From NCBI RefSeq assembly GCF_014202335.1, contig NZ_JACHGP010000004.1:124001-188000 (forward strand): 64,000 bases of DNA, written 5' to 3'. Source of the stretch: Mycobacterium sp. AZCC_0083. Its GTDB lineage: Bacteria; Actinomycetota; Actinomycetes; Mycobacteriales; Mycobacteriaceae. Below, in pieces: positions 1 through 7,968 of this stretch (positions are counted from its first letter, which is position 1; every line of letters begins with the position of its first letter). Made by a program: the position numbers and the translations under genes. The notes under the pieces were generated by a model. It saw only the letters and a program-made list of their open reading frames with translations, ran no database searches and was not told the DNA's origin.

Positions 1-1204
1 ACCCGTCCTGGCGACACGCCGAGCGCACGCCCCATCTGGCCGTCATCGGCGTCGCACCTTCGGCCATCTGGCCGTCCATGAGGGTGGTCGCGCTGAAGTC
101 GGCCCGGTAGATCCCGGTGAAGGGCGCCATGCCGGGTGGCGCGGTGGCGGTAGTGGTCGGCGTGGCGGCGGGTTCGTGGTCCCATGCCAGCCACACCACC
201 CCGAAGACGGCGCAGGCGATCAGCACCGCGACGCCGACGAGCGCGCCGATCAGGACGCGGCGCCGCTTCCCGGGCGGCGACGGTGGAGCAGGCGCGCTGA
301 GCTGTGTGGCTGCGGTCGTCGATTCGCCGGTGATGGCTTGGCGCCGTTGGGTCTGCGCCGGATCGGGCGTCACCGGTGGGTTGGGGCCGATCTGCGGCGC
401 GATGGCGTGTCGCGCCGCGGCCGCCATCTCCACGGTGCTCTGGTAGCGGTCGGTGGGTGCTTTCGCCAGTCCGGTGGCGACCACGTCGTCCAACGCCGTC
501 GGGACGGTGTCGCGGTCCTCGGAGGGCTTCGGTGGCGGCATGACCATGTGGCCCACCGCGATCTGCTCGAGCGTGGTGCCGGGGAACGGCAGCTCGCCGG
601 TCAGACATTCGTAGAGCACGCAGGCAAGGGCGTACACGTCGCAGCCGGGCCCGATTTCGCCATCGCCGAAGCGTTCGGGTGCCATGTAGGACCACGTGCC
701 GAGGGTGGAACCGACTGAGGTGAGCCCGGTTTCGCCAGTGACGCGGGCAATGCCGAAGTCGATCAGGTACGCGAAGTCGTTCTGCGCCAACAGAATGTTG
801 GACGGCTTCACGTCGCGGTGCACCAACCCGGCCTGATGCGCGCTGTGCAGCGCCGAGGCGATCTGCTCGATGACGTACACCGCGCGTCCGACGTCCAACG
901 GCCCGTCGTCCAGCAGGGTATGCAGGTCAACGCCGTTGATCAGCCGCATGGTGACGTACAGCCGGCCGTCGATCTCTCCGACGTCGTGGATTGGCACGAC
1001 GTGCGGATCGTCGAGGCGGGCGGCGGCGCGGGCTTCGCGGCGGAACCGCGTGACGAACTCGGGGTCCTGAGTGAAGTGCGGGAGCAGCATCTTCAAGGCC
1101 ACCACCCGGTCGAGCTCGGTGTCGTGGGCGCGCCATACCTCACCCATCCCGCCACGGCCCAGCAACTCGATCAGCTGGTAGCGGCCAAATGGCGTCCCCT
1201 CCAC
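1..1204 (-). CDS. Receptor Ser/Thr protein kinase, 3' end outside window
   Basis: Membrane Ser/Thr kinase, the third paralogue of the two complete kinases at 7969-11834. Its GTG start and first residues (MEGTPFGRY) equal those of the 9954-11834 gene, and the downstream order is the same: glycine loop GRGGMG, HRDVKPSN catalytic loop, APERF, a proline/alanine-rich linker, one membrane segment at about 125-245 on the map, and the beginning of the extracytoplasmic sensor (reads TGIYRADF, then RSAC). About 401 codons are present before the left edge, so roughly 220 residues of sensor are missing. It diverges from the CdsA-like gene at 1282 with a 77-base gap. The substrate and sensed signal are unknown. 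The kinase call is secure; the family name (PknF/H/J-like) is inference. Confidence 0.93.
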   Translation of the reverse strand, partial: MEGTPFGRYQLIELLGRGGMGEVWRAHDTELDRVVALKMLLPHFTQDPEFVTRFRREARAAARLDDPHVVPIHDVGEIDGRLYVTMRLINGVDLHTLLDDGPLDVGRAVYVIEQIASALHSAHQAGLVHRDVKPSNILLAQNDFAYLIDFGIARVTGETGLTSVGSTLGTWSYMAPERFGDGEIGPGCDVYALACVLYECLTGELPFPGTTLEQIAVGHMVMPPPKPSEDRDTVPTALDDVVATGLAKAPTDRYQSTVEMAAAARHAIAPQIGPNPPVTPDPAQTQRRQAITGESTTAATQLSAPAPPSPPGKRRRVLIGALVGVAVLIACAVFGVVWLAWDHEPAATPTTTATAPPGMAPFTGIYRADFSATTLMDGQMAEGATPMTARWGVRSACRQDG

Positions 1205-1281
1205 CGGCTCACGATAAACCGTTCCTGGATCTGCCAGCACGGCTTATGTTGTCCTGGACCGCACTTTGTCGGGGGAGGCCG

Positions 1282-2187
1282 ATGCTCGTCGACCAGTACC
1301 TGTGGTTTCTTCACCTCGATCGCCGGATGCCGCTCAACGTCGACCTGGGTCCCCTGCACGTCCACCTGTACGGCCGCTCGGTGTTCCTGATGTGGATCAC
1401 CGTGGGGCTTCTGGTGATCGGCGGCATCGCGGTACTCGTCTCGCGCAAGCAGGAATTGATCCTCAAGTGGCGGACATGGGTACTCATCGCACCGGTGGTC
1501 GGCATCCCCGTCTGGATCGGCGCTGGCACCACCGCGGTGCTGGCCGCCGCGCTCGCCGTCGTCGCGGTGATCGAGTACGCGCGGTTGGCACGACTGAGCA
1601 AGGTCGACACCTACGTACTCCTTGCGCTCGCCGTGCTGTATCCGCTCGCGGCCTGGCTACGTCCATCGTTGTTGAACCTCGCACCGATCGTCATGCTGCT
1701 CTGTGCGCTGCCTGCACTCCTCGGCGGCGACGTCGAGAACGGCTCGAGGCGCACGGCGTTCACCGCATTCGGATCGGTGTGGATCTGCTGGTCGTTGGCG
1801 CACCTAGTGGTGTTGTTGCCGGACACGTTTCTGGTGGGCTTCGCCGTAGCGGTCACCGACGTCGCCGCCTGGTGTGGCGGAAAGGGGTTGCGTCGCTTGG
1901 GTTGGGCGCGTCAGCCGCTGTCCCCGTTGAGCCCGAACAAGACGATCGGTGGGATGGTCGGCGCCGTCATCGGAGCGTTCGTCATCCTGACGTTGTTGGG
2001 CACGATCTCGGTCGGTCTGCTCGTCGCGGTGGCGATCGGTGGTCTGTTCGGCGACCTCCTCGAATCCATGCTGAAGCGGCAGGCTCAGGTCAAGGACGCC
2101 GGCGACTGGCTGCCGGGCTTCGGCGGTCTGCTCGACCGGATCGACTCGCTGTTGCTGGTGCTCCCGCTGGCGTATCTCCTCGGATGA
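1282..2187 (+). CDS. CdsA-like phosphatidate cytidylyltransferase
   Basis: Integral membrane enzyme expected to convert phosphatidic acid and CTP to CDP-diacylglycerol. The 301-residue protein has about seven to eight hydrophobic segments. At its C terminus it carries the CdsA signature pattern: SMLKRQ, then VKDAGDWLPGFGG, then DRIDS. The usual PGHGG is PGFGG here, so the conserved His is Phe. I chose ATG 1282 because GGGGGAGG lies just upstream; an upstream in-frame start at 1189 would run into the kinase promoter. The stop overlaps the next gene (ATGA). The canonical mycobacterial cdsA lies beside rpsB-tsf-frr, which is absent here, so this is probably a paralogue. It could act with the acyltransferase and CDP-alcohol phosphotransferase at 5124-6574. 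Confidence 0.88.
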   Translation: MLVDQYLWFLHLDRRMPLNVDLGPLHVHLYGRSVFLMWITVGLLVIGGIAVLVSRKQELILKWRTWVLIAPVVGIPVWIGAGTTAVLAAALAVVAVIEYARLARLSKVDTYVLLALAVLYPLAAWLRPSLLNLAPIVMLLCALPALLGGDVENGSRRTAFTAFGSVWICWSLAHLVVLLPDTFLVGFAVAVTDVAAWCGGKGLRRLGWARQPLSPLSPNKTIGGMVGAVIGAFVILTLLGTISVGLLVAVAIGGLFGDLLESMLKRQAQVKDAGDWLPGFGGLLDRIDSLLLVLPLAYLLG

Positions 2188-2768
2188 GCGACCAGACGGA
2201 GCGCCAATCACGCGTCTGGTCGGTGATCGCCCGTCTCGCCGCCGGTCCGTACGGCTTGGTCGTGGCGTTCGTGTGGGGTTTCGCCGAGGCACTGAGCTGG
2301 TTCATCGTCGCGGAGATGGCGTTGATCCTGTTCGCCGCCGCCGTTCCCCGCCGCGTGATGGCATGGGCTGCGGCGGTCATCGCCGGCTCCGTGCTCGGCG
2401 TACTGACCACCGCGGGGCTTGCGTCGCGTGGTGTCTTGTTGCCAGCGCCGCTGACTACCCCGCGGATGGCGGCGACGGCGTTCGACCAGCTGGCCGCCGG
2501 GCCGAGCGCGATCATGAATCAAGCGTTCTCGGGCATCCCCGTCAAGGTGTATGCCCGCGCCGCCGGTGAGCACCACATCGACCTGTGGAACCTGGCCGGC
2601 TGGACACTGCTGGAACGTGGCCTGCGCATCTCGATGGTGGGACTGGTCGTGTGGCTACTCGCCAGCCTGTTGCATCCCGTGCTGCGACGGCTCTACGGCG
2701 TCTACTTGATCATCGCGGTCGTCATCTTCACCGTCGGCCTGTCCGCGGTGATCGCCGTGTGGTCCTAA
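2184..2768 (+). CDS. Polytopic membrane protein, possibly DedA/VTT-like
   Basis: A 194-residue membrane protein with about four to five hydrophobic segments (roughly residues 20-65, 65-90, 140-165, 170-192). The first segment reads VWGFAEALSWF, which resembles the start of VTT/DedA-type small membrane proteins, but the match is too weak to name the family. ATG 2184 overlaps the stop of the CdsA-like gene by four bases, so the two are co-translated and a role in lipid metabolism or trafficking is a reasonable inference. It ends 11 bases before the converging exporter gene. No catalytic motif was recognised. Confidence 0.82.
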   Translation: MSDQTERQSRVWSVIARLAAGPYGLVVAFVWGFAEALSWFIVAEMALILFAAAVPRRVMAWAAAVIAGSVLGVLTTAGLASRGVLLPAPLTTPRMAATAFDQLAAGPSAIMNQAFSGIPVKVYARAAGEHHIDLWNLAGWTLLERGLRISMVGLVVWLLASLLHPVLRRLYGVYLIIAVVIFTVGLSAVIAVWS

Positions 2769-2779
2769 ATGGCGTGGTC

Positions 2780-5140
2780 CTAACTGCGGGCGGCCTTGAG
2801 CCGGATCTTCCAGCGAACGAAACCCGCAAAGGCGATGGACAACACCCCGAGCATCGCGATGTCGAAGAACCACGCCGCGGAGGTGTGCTTCCAGTGCGAG
2901 TCCTTCGCGATGCCCACCGCCAGGTTGCTCAGGTCAGCCGTCGAGGCCGTCGCCGCGAACCCCCACCGCGCGGGAGTGAACATGGAGATGGTTTCAAGCA
3001 GTGGCCGGTTGGTCACCGGGATGAAGCCGCCCGCGAGCACCAGCTGAATCACCAACGTCGCCGCCAGCAGAATGATGACCTGGTCGCTGCTCTTCGCCAC
3101 GGCCGACACCGCCAGCCCGAGGATCATCGCCCCTACACACGTGGCCGCGACGTCGACGAACAACTCGAACATCGGACTGCCCAGCGCCGCCGCGCCCGAC
3201 GGCGCCGGCTTGCCGAACCTGGGCGCTGTGACGACCAGGGTCAGGATCGCCGACTGAATCACCGCGACCGCCCCGAACACCGCGATCTTCGCCAAGAGGT
3301 AGGCCGACGCCGACAGTCCGACCGCCTGCTCGCGGCGGAAGATGACGCGTTCACCGGTCAGGTCACGAACGGTCAGCGTCGTCCCCAACAGGATCGCGCC
3401 GAAGTTCAGCAGCGCGATGATCTGCTTCGGCTCGAGCGGGGGGGCGCCGGGCGCAGGCGCACCGAAGCCGGCGTGACCAGCCACGGTGAGCGGCAGCAGG
3501 CCGACGATGAACGGCAGCGCCAGCAGCAAGGCGACGTAGCCGCGGTCGGCTAGGAGCAGCTGCACCTGGCGGCGGGCGACGGTCGAGAACTGGCGCCACG
3601 TGCTGGTGCGCGCCGGCTTGACCGTGCCGACGGGCGTGGCGGGCACGACCTGGGTGGGCATGGCCACCACCGGCCCGGTGCGGGCCAGATGGCGCTGCTG
3701 CGCACCGTCGGGATCGTCGCGCACGCCGTCGAAGACGTCGGCCCAATCGGTCGATCCCATGGCCGCCCCGAGCTCACTCGGCGGCCCGCAGAACGCGGTC
3801 TTGCCGCCAGGGGCGAGCAGCAGCACCTGATCGCAGTCATCGAGGTACGTCAACGAGTGCGTCACCACCACGATCACGCGGCCTGCGTCGGCGAGCTGGC
3901 GCAGCATCACCATCACCTGCCGGTCGAGTGCGGGGTCGAGCCCCGTCGTCGGCTCGTCGAGCACCAGCAGCGACGGACCGGTCAACAGTTCCATGGCGAC
4001 CGACACGCGCTTGCGCTGCCCACCCGACAGCTTGTCGATGCCCGTCTGCGCGTGTGGCGTCAGTTCGAGTTCCTCGAGTACCTGCGCGATCACCCGCTGC
4101 CGATCGGCCTTGGTGGTGTCCGGCGGCATCCGCAGTTCTGCGGCATAGCCGAGCGCCTGACTGATGGTGAGCTGACGATGCACGACGTCGTCCTGCGGCA
4201 CCATGCCGATCCGGTTGAGCAGCAACGCATTTTCGGCATGGACGTCGTGTCCGTCGAATGACGCAGTGCCGCTCGTCGGCCGTGCGGCGCCGATGATCGC
4301 CTTCGAAAGCGTCGACTTGCCCGAACCGGACGGGCCGATCACCGCGGTCAGCGTGCCCGGCCTTGCGGTCAAGGAGATCCGGTCCAACAGTGTGACCGCG
4401 CCCTCGATCGTCAGGCTGACGCCGTGGACTTCGAGGCCGCCGGTCTTCGTCGCGGGTGCGGAGCGACGGACGAGATCGCCTTCGGTGAAAACGAAGTCGA
4501 CGTTGCCGATCGTGACGACGTCGTCTTCCTGCAGCACAGCGTCCTTGACGGGCTCGCCGTTGACGAAGGTGCCGTTCGCGCTGCCGGCGTCCTGAATCCG
4601 TATGCCCTTTGGCGTCGACACCAACGATGCGTGGTGGCTCGAGGCCAGCACATCGGGGATGACGACGTCGTTGTCGGGCGCGCGGCCGATGCGCGTCGAG
4701 ACGACGGTCTCGGGTTCGCCCTGCCGTGGCAGCCGCGTCGTCGGCCGATCATCCGGCTGCGGGACGGGGCCGAGCTCGAACGTCAACAGCGGACCGTCGG
4801 GGTCGCCGACGTGGATGGTCTGCCCGTCGCGGATGTCCACCGAACTCACCCGTCGCTGTCCGACGAACATTCCATTGAAGCTCTTGTCGTCCACCGCGAC
4901 CCAATGCCCGTCGAGGCAGCGCAGCACCACGTGCGATCGGGAGACTCCCAGGTGCGGGATGCGTACGTCGGCTCGCACGTCGCGCCCGATGACGACGTCG
5001 CGACCCGGCGCAAACGTCCGCTGCCAACCACCAGAGCGAACGGTGATCGGGGGCGGCAGCGGCCGGCTCATCTGGCCAACCATATCGGTCGGTGCCGCGA
5101 GATCGCCGTTGAGAAAGGCGCCGTCAAGAAACGAGGGCAT
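2780..5140 (-). CDS. FHA-domain ABC exporter (Rv1747-like)
   Basis: One-chain half-transporter with two phosphothreonine-binding FHA domains, an ABC ATPase and an ABC-2-type permease. FHA1 covers about residues 40-120 (GRD, SRSH, NG motifs) and FHA2 about 150-220 (GRAPDND, SSHH, NGTFVNG). Walker A GPSGSGKST is at 269-277, signature LSGGQ at 371-375 and Walker B LLVLDEP at 391-397. Six membrane segments follow from about 540. M. tuberculosis Rv1747 has this architecture, exports lipid-linked material and is phosphorylated by the adjacent kinase PknF. Here Thr134/135 and Thr231/233, in the linkers around FHA2, are candidate phosphosites, and three receptor kinases lie nearby. The ATG at 5071 (MSRPLPPP) aligns better with Rv1747 as I recall it; 5140 has a GGAGA upstream. 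The N-terminal 23 residues are therefore uncertain. Confidence 0.93.
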   Translation of the reverse strand: MPSFLDGAFLNGDLAAPTDMVGQMSRPLPPPITVRSGGWQRTFAPGRDVVIGRDVRADVRIPHLGVSRSHVVLRCLDGHWVAVDDKSFNGMFVGQRRVSSVDIRDGQTIHVGDPDGPLLTFELGPVPQPDDRPTTRLPRQGEPETVVSTRIGRAPDNDVVIPDVLASSHHASLVSTPKGIRIQDAGSANGTFVNGEPVKDAVLQEDDVVTIGNVDFVFTEGDLVRRSAPATKTGGLEVHGVSLTIEGAVTLLDRISLTARPGTLTAVIGPSGSGKSTLSKAIIGAARPTSGTASFDGHDVHAENALLLNRIGMVPQDDVVHRQLTISQALGYAAELRMPPDTTKADRQRVIAQVLEELELTPHAQTGIDKLSGGQRKRVSVAMELLTGPSLLVLDEPTTGLDPALDRQVMVMLRQLADAGRVIVVVTHSLTYLDDCDQVLLLAPGGKTAFCGPPSELGAAMGSTDWADVFDGVRDDPDGAQQRHLARTGPVVAMPTQVVPATPVGTVKPARTSTWRQFSTVARRQVQLLLADRGYVALLLALPFIVGLLPLTVAGHAGFGAPAPGAPPLEPKQIIALLNFGAILLGTTLTVRDLTGERVIFRREQAVGLSASAYLLAKIAVFGAVAVIQSAILTLVVTAPRFGKPAPSGAAALGSPMFELFVDVAATCVGAMILGLAVSAVAKSSDQVIILLAATLVIQLVLAGGFIPVTNRPLLETISMFTPARWGFAATASTADLSNLAVGIAKDSHWKHTSAAWFFDIAMLGVLSIAFAGFVRWKIRLKAARS

Positions 5141-5759
5141 ATCCGTCTACGCTCTCCGGAAGACGGTTGTCCCGCAAGGCCATAACCTGCTCCCGCAGCT
5201 GCGGTGCCGAGGTGGTGGCCGGGTCGACGGGATCGCCGATGTGGACGCGTATCGGGGCTGGGGAGTAGTGGCCGGCCTTGGGCAGCACCTCGGCGGTGCC
5301 CAGCACTGCGACGGGAACGATCGGCACCCCGCAGTCCCGCGCCAATCGCAAGGCGCCTGAGCGGAATTCGCCGATGCTTCCGTCCGTCGAGCGGGTGCCC
5401 TCCGGGTAGACGACCACCGTGCGTCCAGCTTTGAGAGCGGGGCGGACGGCCGCCAGCAGCGCGGCATAGCCGCCGTCGCCCGACCGCTGTACCGGCAGGA
5501 TGCCTGCCAGCGAGGTGGCCACGAAACGGCGTACCGGCACGTCGAACCAGTAGTCGGCCGCCGCGCCGAACACCGGCTGGGCCGAGGGCGGCAGCGCCGC
5601 AAGCAGTGCTGCGGTGTCGGCGTGTGAGGAGTGGTTGGCCACGACGATGCAGCCACCCGAGACGCCCCACCGACCGGTCACGGTCAGTCCGCCCGACACT
5701 GCGCACGCGATCCGCCACAGCCCGTGCCGCAGCACGCTCGAGATTCGCGTCGTGGTCAT
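5124..5759 (-). CDS. 1-acylglycerol-3-phosphate acyltransferase (PlsC-like)
   Basis: A 211-residue acyltransferase of the PlsC/LPLAT family, expected to acylate lysophosphatidic acid (or a related lysolipid) at the membrane. The catalytic block NHSSHAD (NHx4D form) is near residue 42, and the substrate-binding EGTRS block is near residue 120. The family usually runs 200-260 residues, so it is complete. Its ATG overlaps the stop of the CDP-alcohol phosphotransferase (ATGA), and its end overlaps the longer reading of the exporter gene, so the three form one operon. The product, phosphatidic acid, is the substrate of the CdsA-like enzyme encoded on the opposite strand at 1282. Confidence 0.9.
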   Translation of the reverse strand: MTTTRISSVLRHGLWRIACAVSGGLTVTGRWGVSGGCIVVANHSSHADTAALLAALPPSAQPVFGAAADYWFDVPVRRFVATSLAGILPVQRSGDGGYAALLAAVRPALKAGRTVVVYPEGTRSTDGSIGEFRSGALRLARDCGVPIVPVAVLGTAEVLPKAGHYSPAPIRVHIGDPVDPATTSAPQLREQVMALRDNRLPESVDGYALVS

Positions 5760-6574
5760 GCCGCCACACCGATCAAGGGGCGCGTCACGGCGGTCAGCGG
5801 TTGTGTCACCGCGTACAGCGGCTGCGTCACGGCGTCGAAGTACTCGACGAAGTGATTCCCCGTCGCTTCGCTCGCCTCGACGACGACTCGCGGTCGTTCC
5901 AGCTGCTTGGCCGCCAGCTCGCGGCGGGCGCCCCGCAGCCGCAGCACGGTGGTGATCAGCGAACCGTTCACCAGCTGCATCAAGAAGACCGGCAGGAGGA
6001 CCGGGAATACGGTCGCCAGCACCATGAAGAGGCACCGTTCGGTCTTGCCCATCGGGCCGCCGTTGCGGCGTTGCGCGCCTGCGGCCGCTGCGGCCAGCGA
6101 GGCGAAGGTGGGCATCGTCGCGGCCAGTGCGGCCAGCAGGACCTGGAGCACCGGCCAGGACAACCAGTGCATCCCCGAGCCGTCGTGGCGAGCGACGAAC
6201 ACCGCCAACCCGGCGAAGGCCAGGAGGTCGGAGGTGCGGTCGCCGATCTCGTTGACGACGAATCCCCACGGCCGGCTCTTCCCTGCGGCGCGGGCAACCG
6301 CGCCGTCGAGGTTGGCACCGGCCAGCCGCAGCACCAGGAACAGTGCGGCCAGCGGCCAGTAGCCGAAGGCGATCGCCACTGCAGCCGCTCCGGCGGCGAC
6401 GACACCTGCGGCGGTGAACGCGTCCGGTGAGATGCTCCGTGTGACGGCGACGTTGACGATCGGTGCCAGGCGGCCGGTGAACCACGGCTTCAGCGCGTAG
6501 AGGCCAGCCATCTGGCGCACGCGCGGTGTGGTCGTCGGAAGTTTGGACTCGAGAGTCGCGACGGTGGTGTTCAT
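5756..6574 (-). CDS. CDP-alcohol phosphatidyltransferase family protein
   Basis: Membrane protein of 272 residues with several hydrophobic segments and a recognisable CDP-alcohol phosphotransferase core: DG at 90-91, AR at 94-95, G104, D112. Such enzymes transfer the phosphatidyl group from CDP-diacylglycerol to a small alcohol. The core is atypical. The first Asp of the DxxDG pair is Ala87 and the third Asp is Asn108, so two of the four usual metal-binding acids are missing; D116 might substitute. The start is ATG 6574, preceded by AAAGGAG. The C-terminal 25 residues are a short repeat built on the unit AVTQPL. It is the first gene of the operon with the acyltransferase and the FHA exporter. 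The acceptor alcohol is unknown, and loss of activity is possible. Confidence 0.82.
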   Translation of the reverse strand: MNTTVATLESKLPTTTPRVRQMAGLYALKPWFTGRLAPIVNVAVTRSISPDAFTAAGVVAAGAAAVAIAFGYWPLAALFLVLRLAGANLDGAVARAAGKSRPWGFVVNEIGDRTSDLLAFAGLAVFVARHDGSGMHWLSWPVLQVLLAALAATMPTFASLAAAAAGAQRRNGGPMGKTERCLFMVLATVFPVLLPVFLMQLVNGSLITTVLRLRGARRELAAKQLERPRVVVEASEATGNHFVEYFDAVTQPLYAVTQPLTAVTRPLIGVAA

Positions 6575-6767
6575 GGTTGGCTCCTTTCGTGCTGTAGGCC
6601 CTTGGTGGCCGGTCACGAAAAGATTGCAGCGAACCGCTTGGCGGATTCTTGGCGGCGCTTGGCAGCCGTTTTGGCCGTCGACGAAGCGCGTTGTTTCCGC
6701 AGCTCAAAGATGCCGAAGAAGGGCGTCTCCGATTATCCGACCCTCGGCCGGGCGATGACGGGAAGGA

Positions 6768-7748
6768 CTAGACCCCGAGTGCTGGCCCGATGGTGGCGTT
6801 CCAGGAATCCTGCATCTCCGACTCGAACAGGCCCCACGAGTGGGAACCCTGCGGTCGGACGACGTACTTGATCGGCACCCCGGCAGCCGCCGCGGCGTCC
6901 GCGAACTGCCTGGTGCTGTCGTTGACGATGCCCTCGATGAATCCGCCGGCGAAGTTGTTGGTGCCGGGGGGCAGCTTGTCGACGTCGCCCTGGCCGCCGC
7001 CCGAAGCGGTGACGAAGACGGCGGTGCCCTTGAGCCTCGCGACGTTCACCGTCGGATCGTGCGCCACCCACAACGGGCCGCCCTGCGGTCCCCACATGTC
7101 GTCGGCATTTGCGCCGCCGCCAGTGAGCGTCAGCGCGATGTTCTGGGCACCCGTCGACGGGGTCAGGAATCCGCTGTAGGAGCCGACGGCCCGGTAAAGT
7201 CCCGGCGCCTGGATGGCGTAGTCGACGGCGGTGCCGCCGGTGCTCGACAAGCCGGCAACCGCGTTGCGGCCGTTGGTCTTGTACTGCGCGTTGATCAGCG
7301 GGGGCAGCTCCTGCGTCATGTAGGTCTGGTACTGCTTGCTGCCGTCGTTGACCCAGTTGGTGTACCAGCTGAAGGCCCCACCGAGGGGTGAGACGACGTT
7401 GACGTTCTTGTTGCCGAAGAAGCCCTGCAGGTCGGTGAATCCGAACCAGCTCTTGCTGCCGGGCGCGAAGTTTCCACCCGGGTCGAGGTTGTCGCCGCCG
7501 TCGATGCCGGGCATCAGATAGAACGTGGGCGCACCCGACCTTGGGGCCTTGAAGACGTCGTTGACGATGACCTTGTTCATCGACGGCGAGAACACCGAGA
7601 CCTTGTCCCAGCGGTCGGTGACGTGTTCGATGCCGGTGATACTTGCGCCCCCTGGCGGGTCGGCGGCTGCGACCGGAATCGAGAGCAGTGGAACTACCGA
7701 GATCATCGCTACGGCAAGGACGCGGAGACGACGCACCAGTCGGGTCAC
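6768..7748 (-). CDS. Antigen-85-like secreted esterase/mycolyltransferase
   Basis: Secreted alpha/beta-hydrolase of the antigen 85/esterase D family, which in mycobacteria transfers mycolic acids to trehalose or arabinogalactan. A signal peptide with Arg-rich start and AAADPP cleavage region covers about residues 1-29. The nucleophile block is GLSSTGG, aligned with GLSM of Ag85, and the His block HSWGLFE aligns with HSWEYW. Length (326) fits Ag85/MPT51 proteins. Translation starts at GTG 7748 with no Shine-Dalgarno. A promoter (see 7755-7783) puts the transcript start at about the GTG, so the mRNA is probably leaderless. True mycolyltransferase activity, against an MPT51-like non-catalytic role, is undecided, but Ser and His are present. 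Confidence 0.9.
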   Translation of the reverse strand: MTRLVRRLRVLAVAMISVVPLLSIPVAAADPPGGASITGIEHVTDRWDKVSVFSPSMNKVIVNDVFKAPRSGAPTFYLMPGIDGGDNLDPGGNFAPGSKSWFGFTDLQGFFGNKNVNVVSPLGGAFSWYTNWVNDGSKQYQTYMTQELPPLINAQYKTNGRNAVAGLSSTGGTAVDYAIQAPGLYRAVGSYSGFLTPSTGAQNIALTLTGGGANADDMWGPQGGPLWVAHDPTVNVARLKGTAVFVTASGGGQGDVDKLPPGTNNFAGGFIEGIVNDSTRQFADAAAAAGVPIKYVVRPQGSHSWGLFESEMQDSWNATIGPALGV

Positions 7749-7754
7749 CGGCTG

Positions 7755-7783
7755 ATTATGCGGTCCAGGTCACATCTCGGCAA
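7755..7783 (-). promoter_or_regulatory. Promoter of the Ag85-like gene, leaderless
   Basis: Reading the minus strand, TTGCCG (7783-7778), a 17-base spacer and CATAAT (7760-7755) are followed six bases later by the GTG start at 7748. The -10 box differs from TATAAT at one base. No ribosome binding site is present, which fits a leaderless mRNA. The rest of the 220-base gap to 7968 shows nothing else convincing apart from a small TTAGCT/AGCTAA palindrome at the kinase stop codon. Confidence 0.6.
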
Positions 7784-7968
7784 CTTTCGTGGCATACCGG
7801 ATCGCGTGTGTCGTCCGAACCCGCAGTCCGGTCTCGGTTTGTGCTTGCGCTGCAACCGCTTACGTGCGAGCGCAACATTTGGACTCGCGCGCGGTACCAC
7901 GTAATGGCATGCACGTCAGCCGAATAGAAGAATTGCCATCCGATTAGTAGGAGAAACGGTTAGCTGAG

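Noticed and set aside
5068..5140. Whether the 23 N-terminal residues of the FHA exporter are real
   Set aside because: Left undecided: 5140 has a plausible GGAGA, while 5071 aligns with Rv1747; only the longer form is listed.
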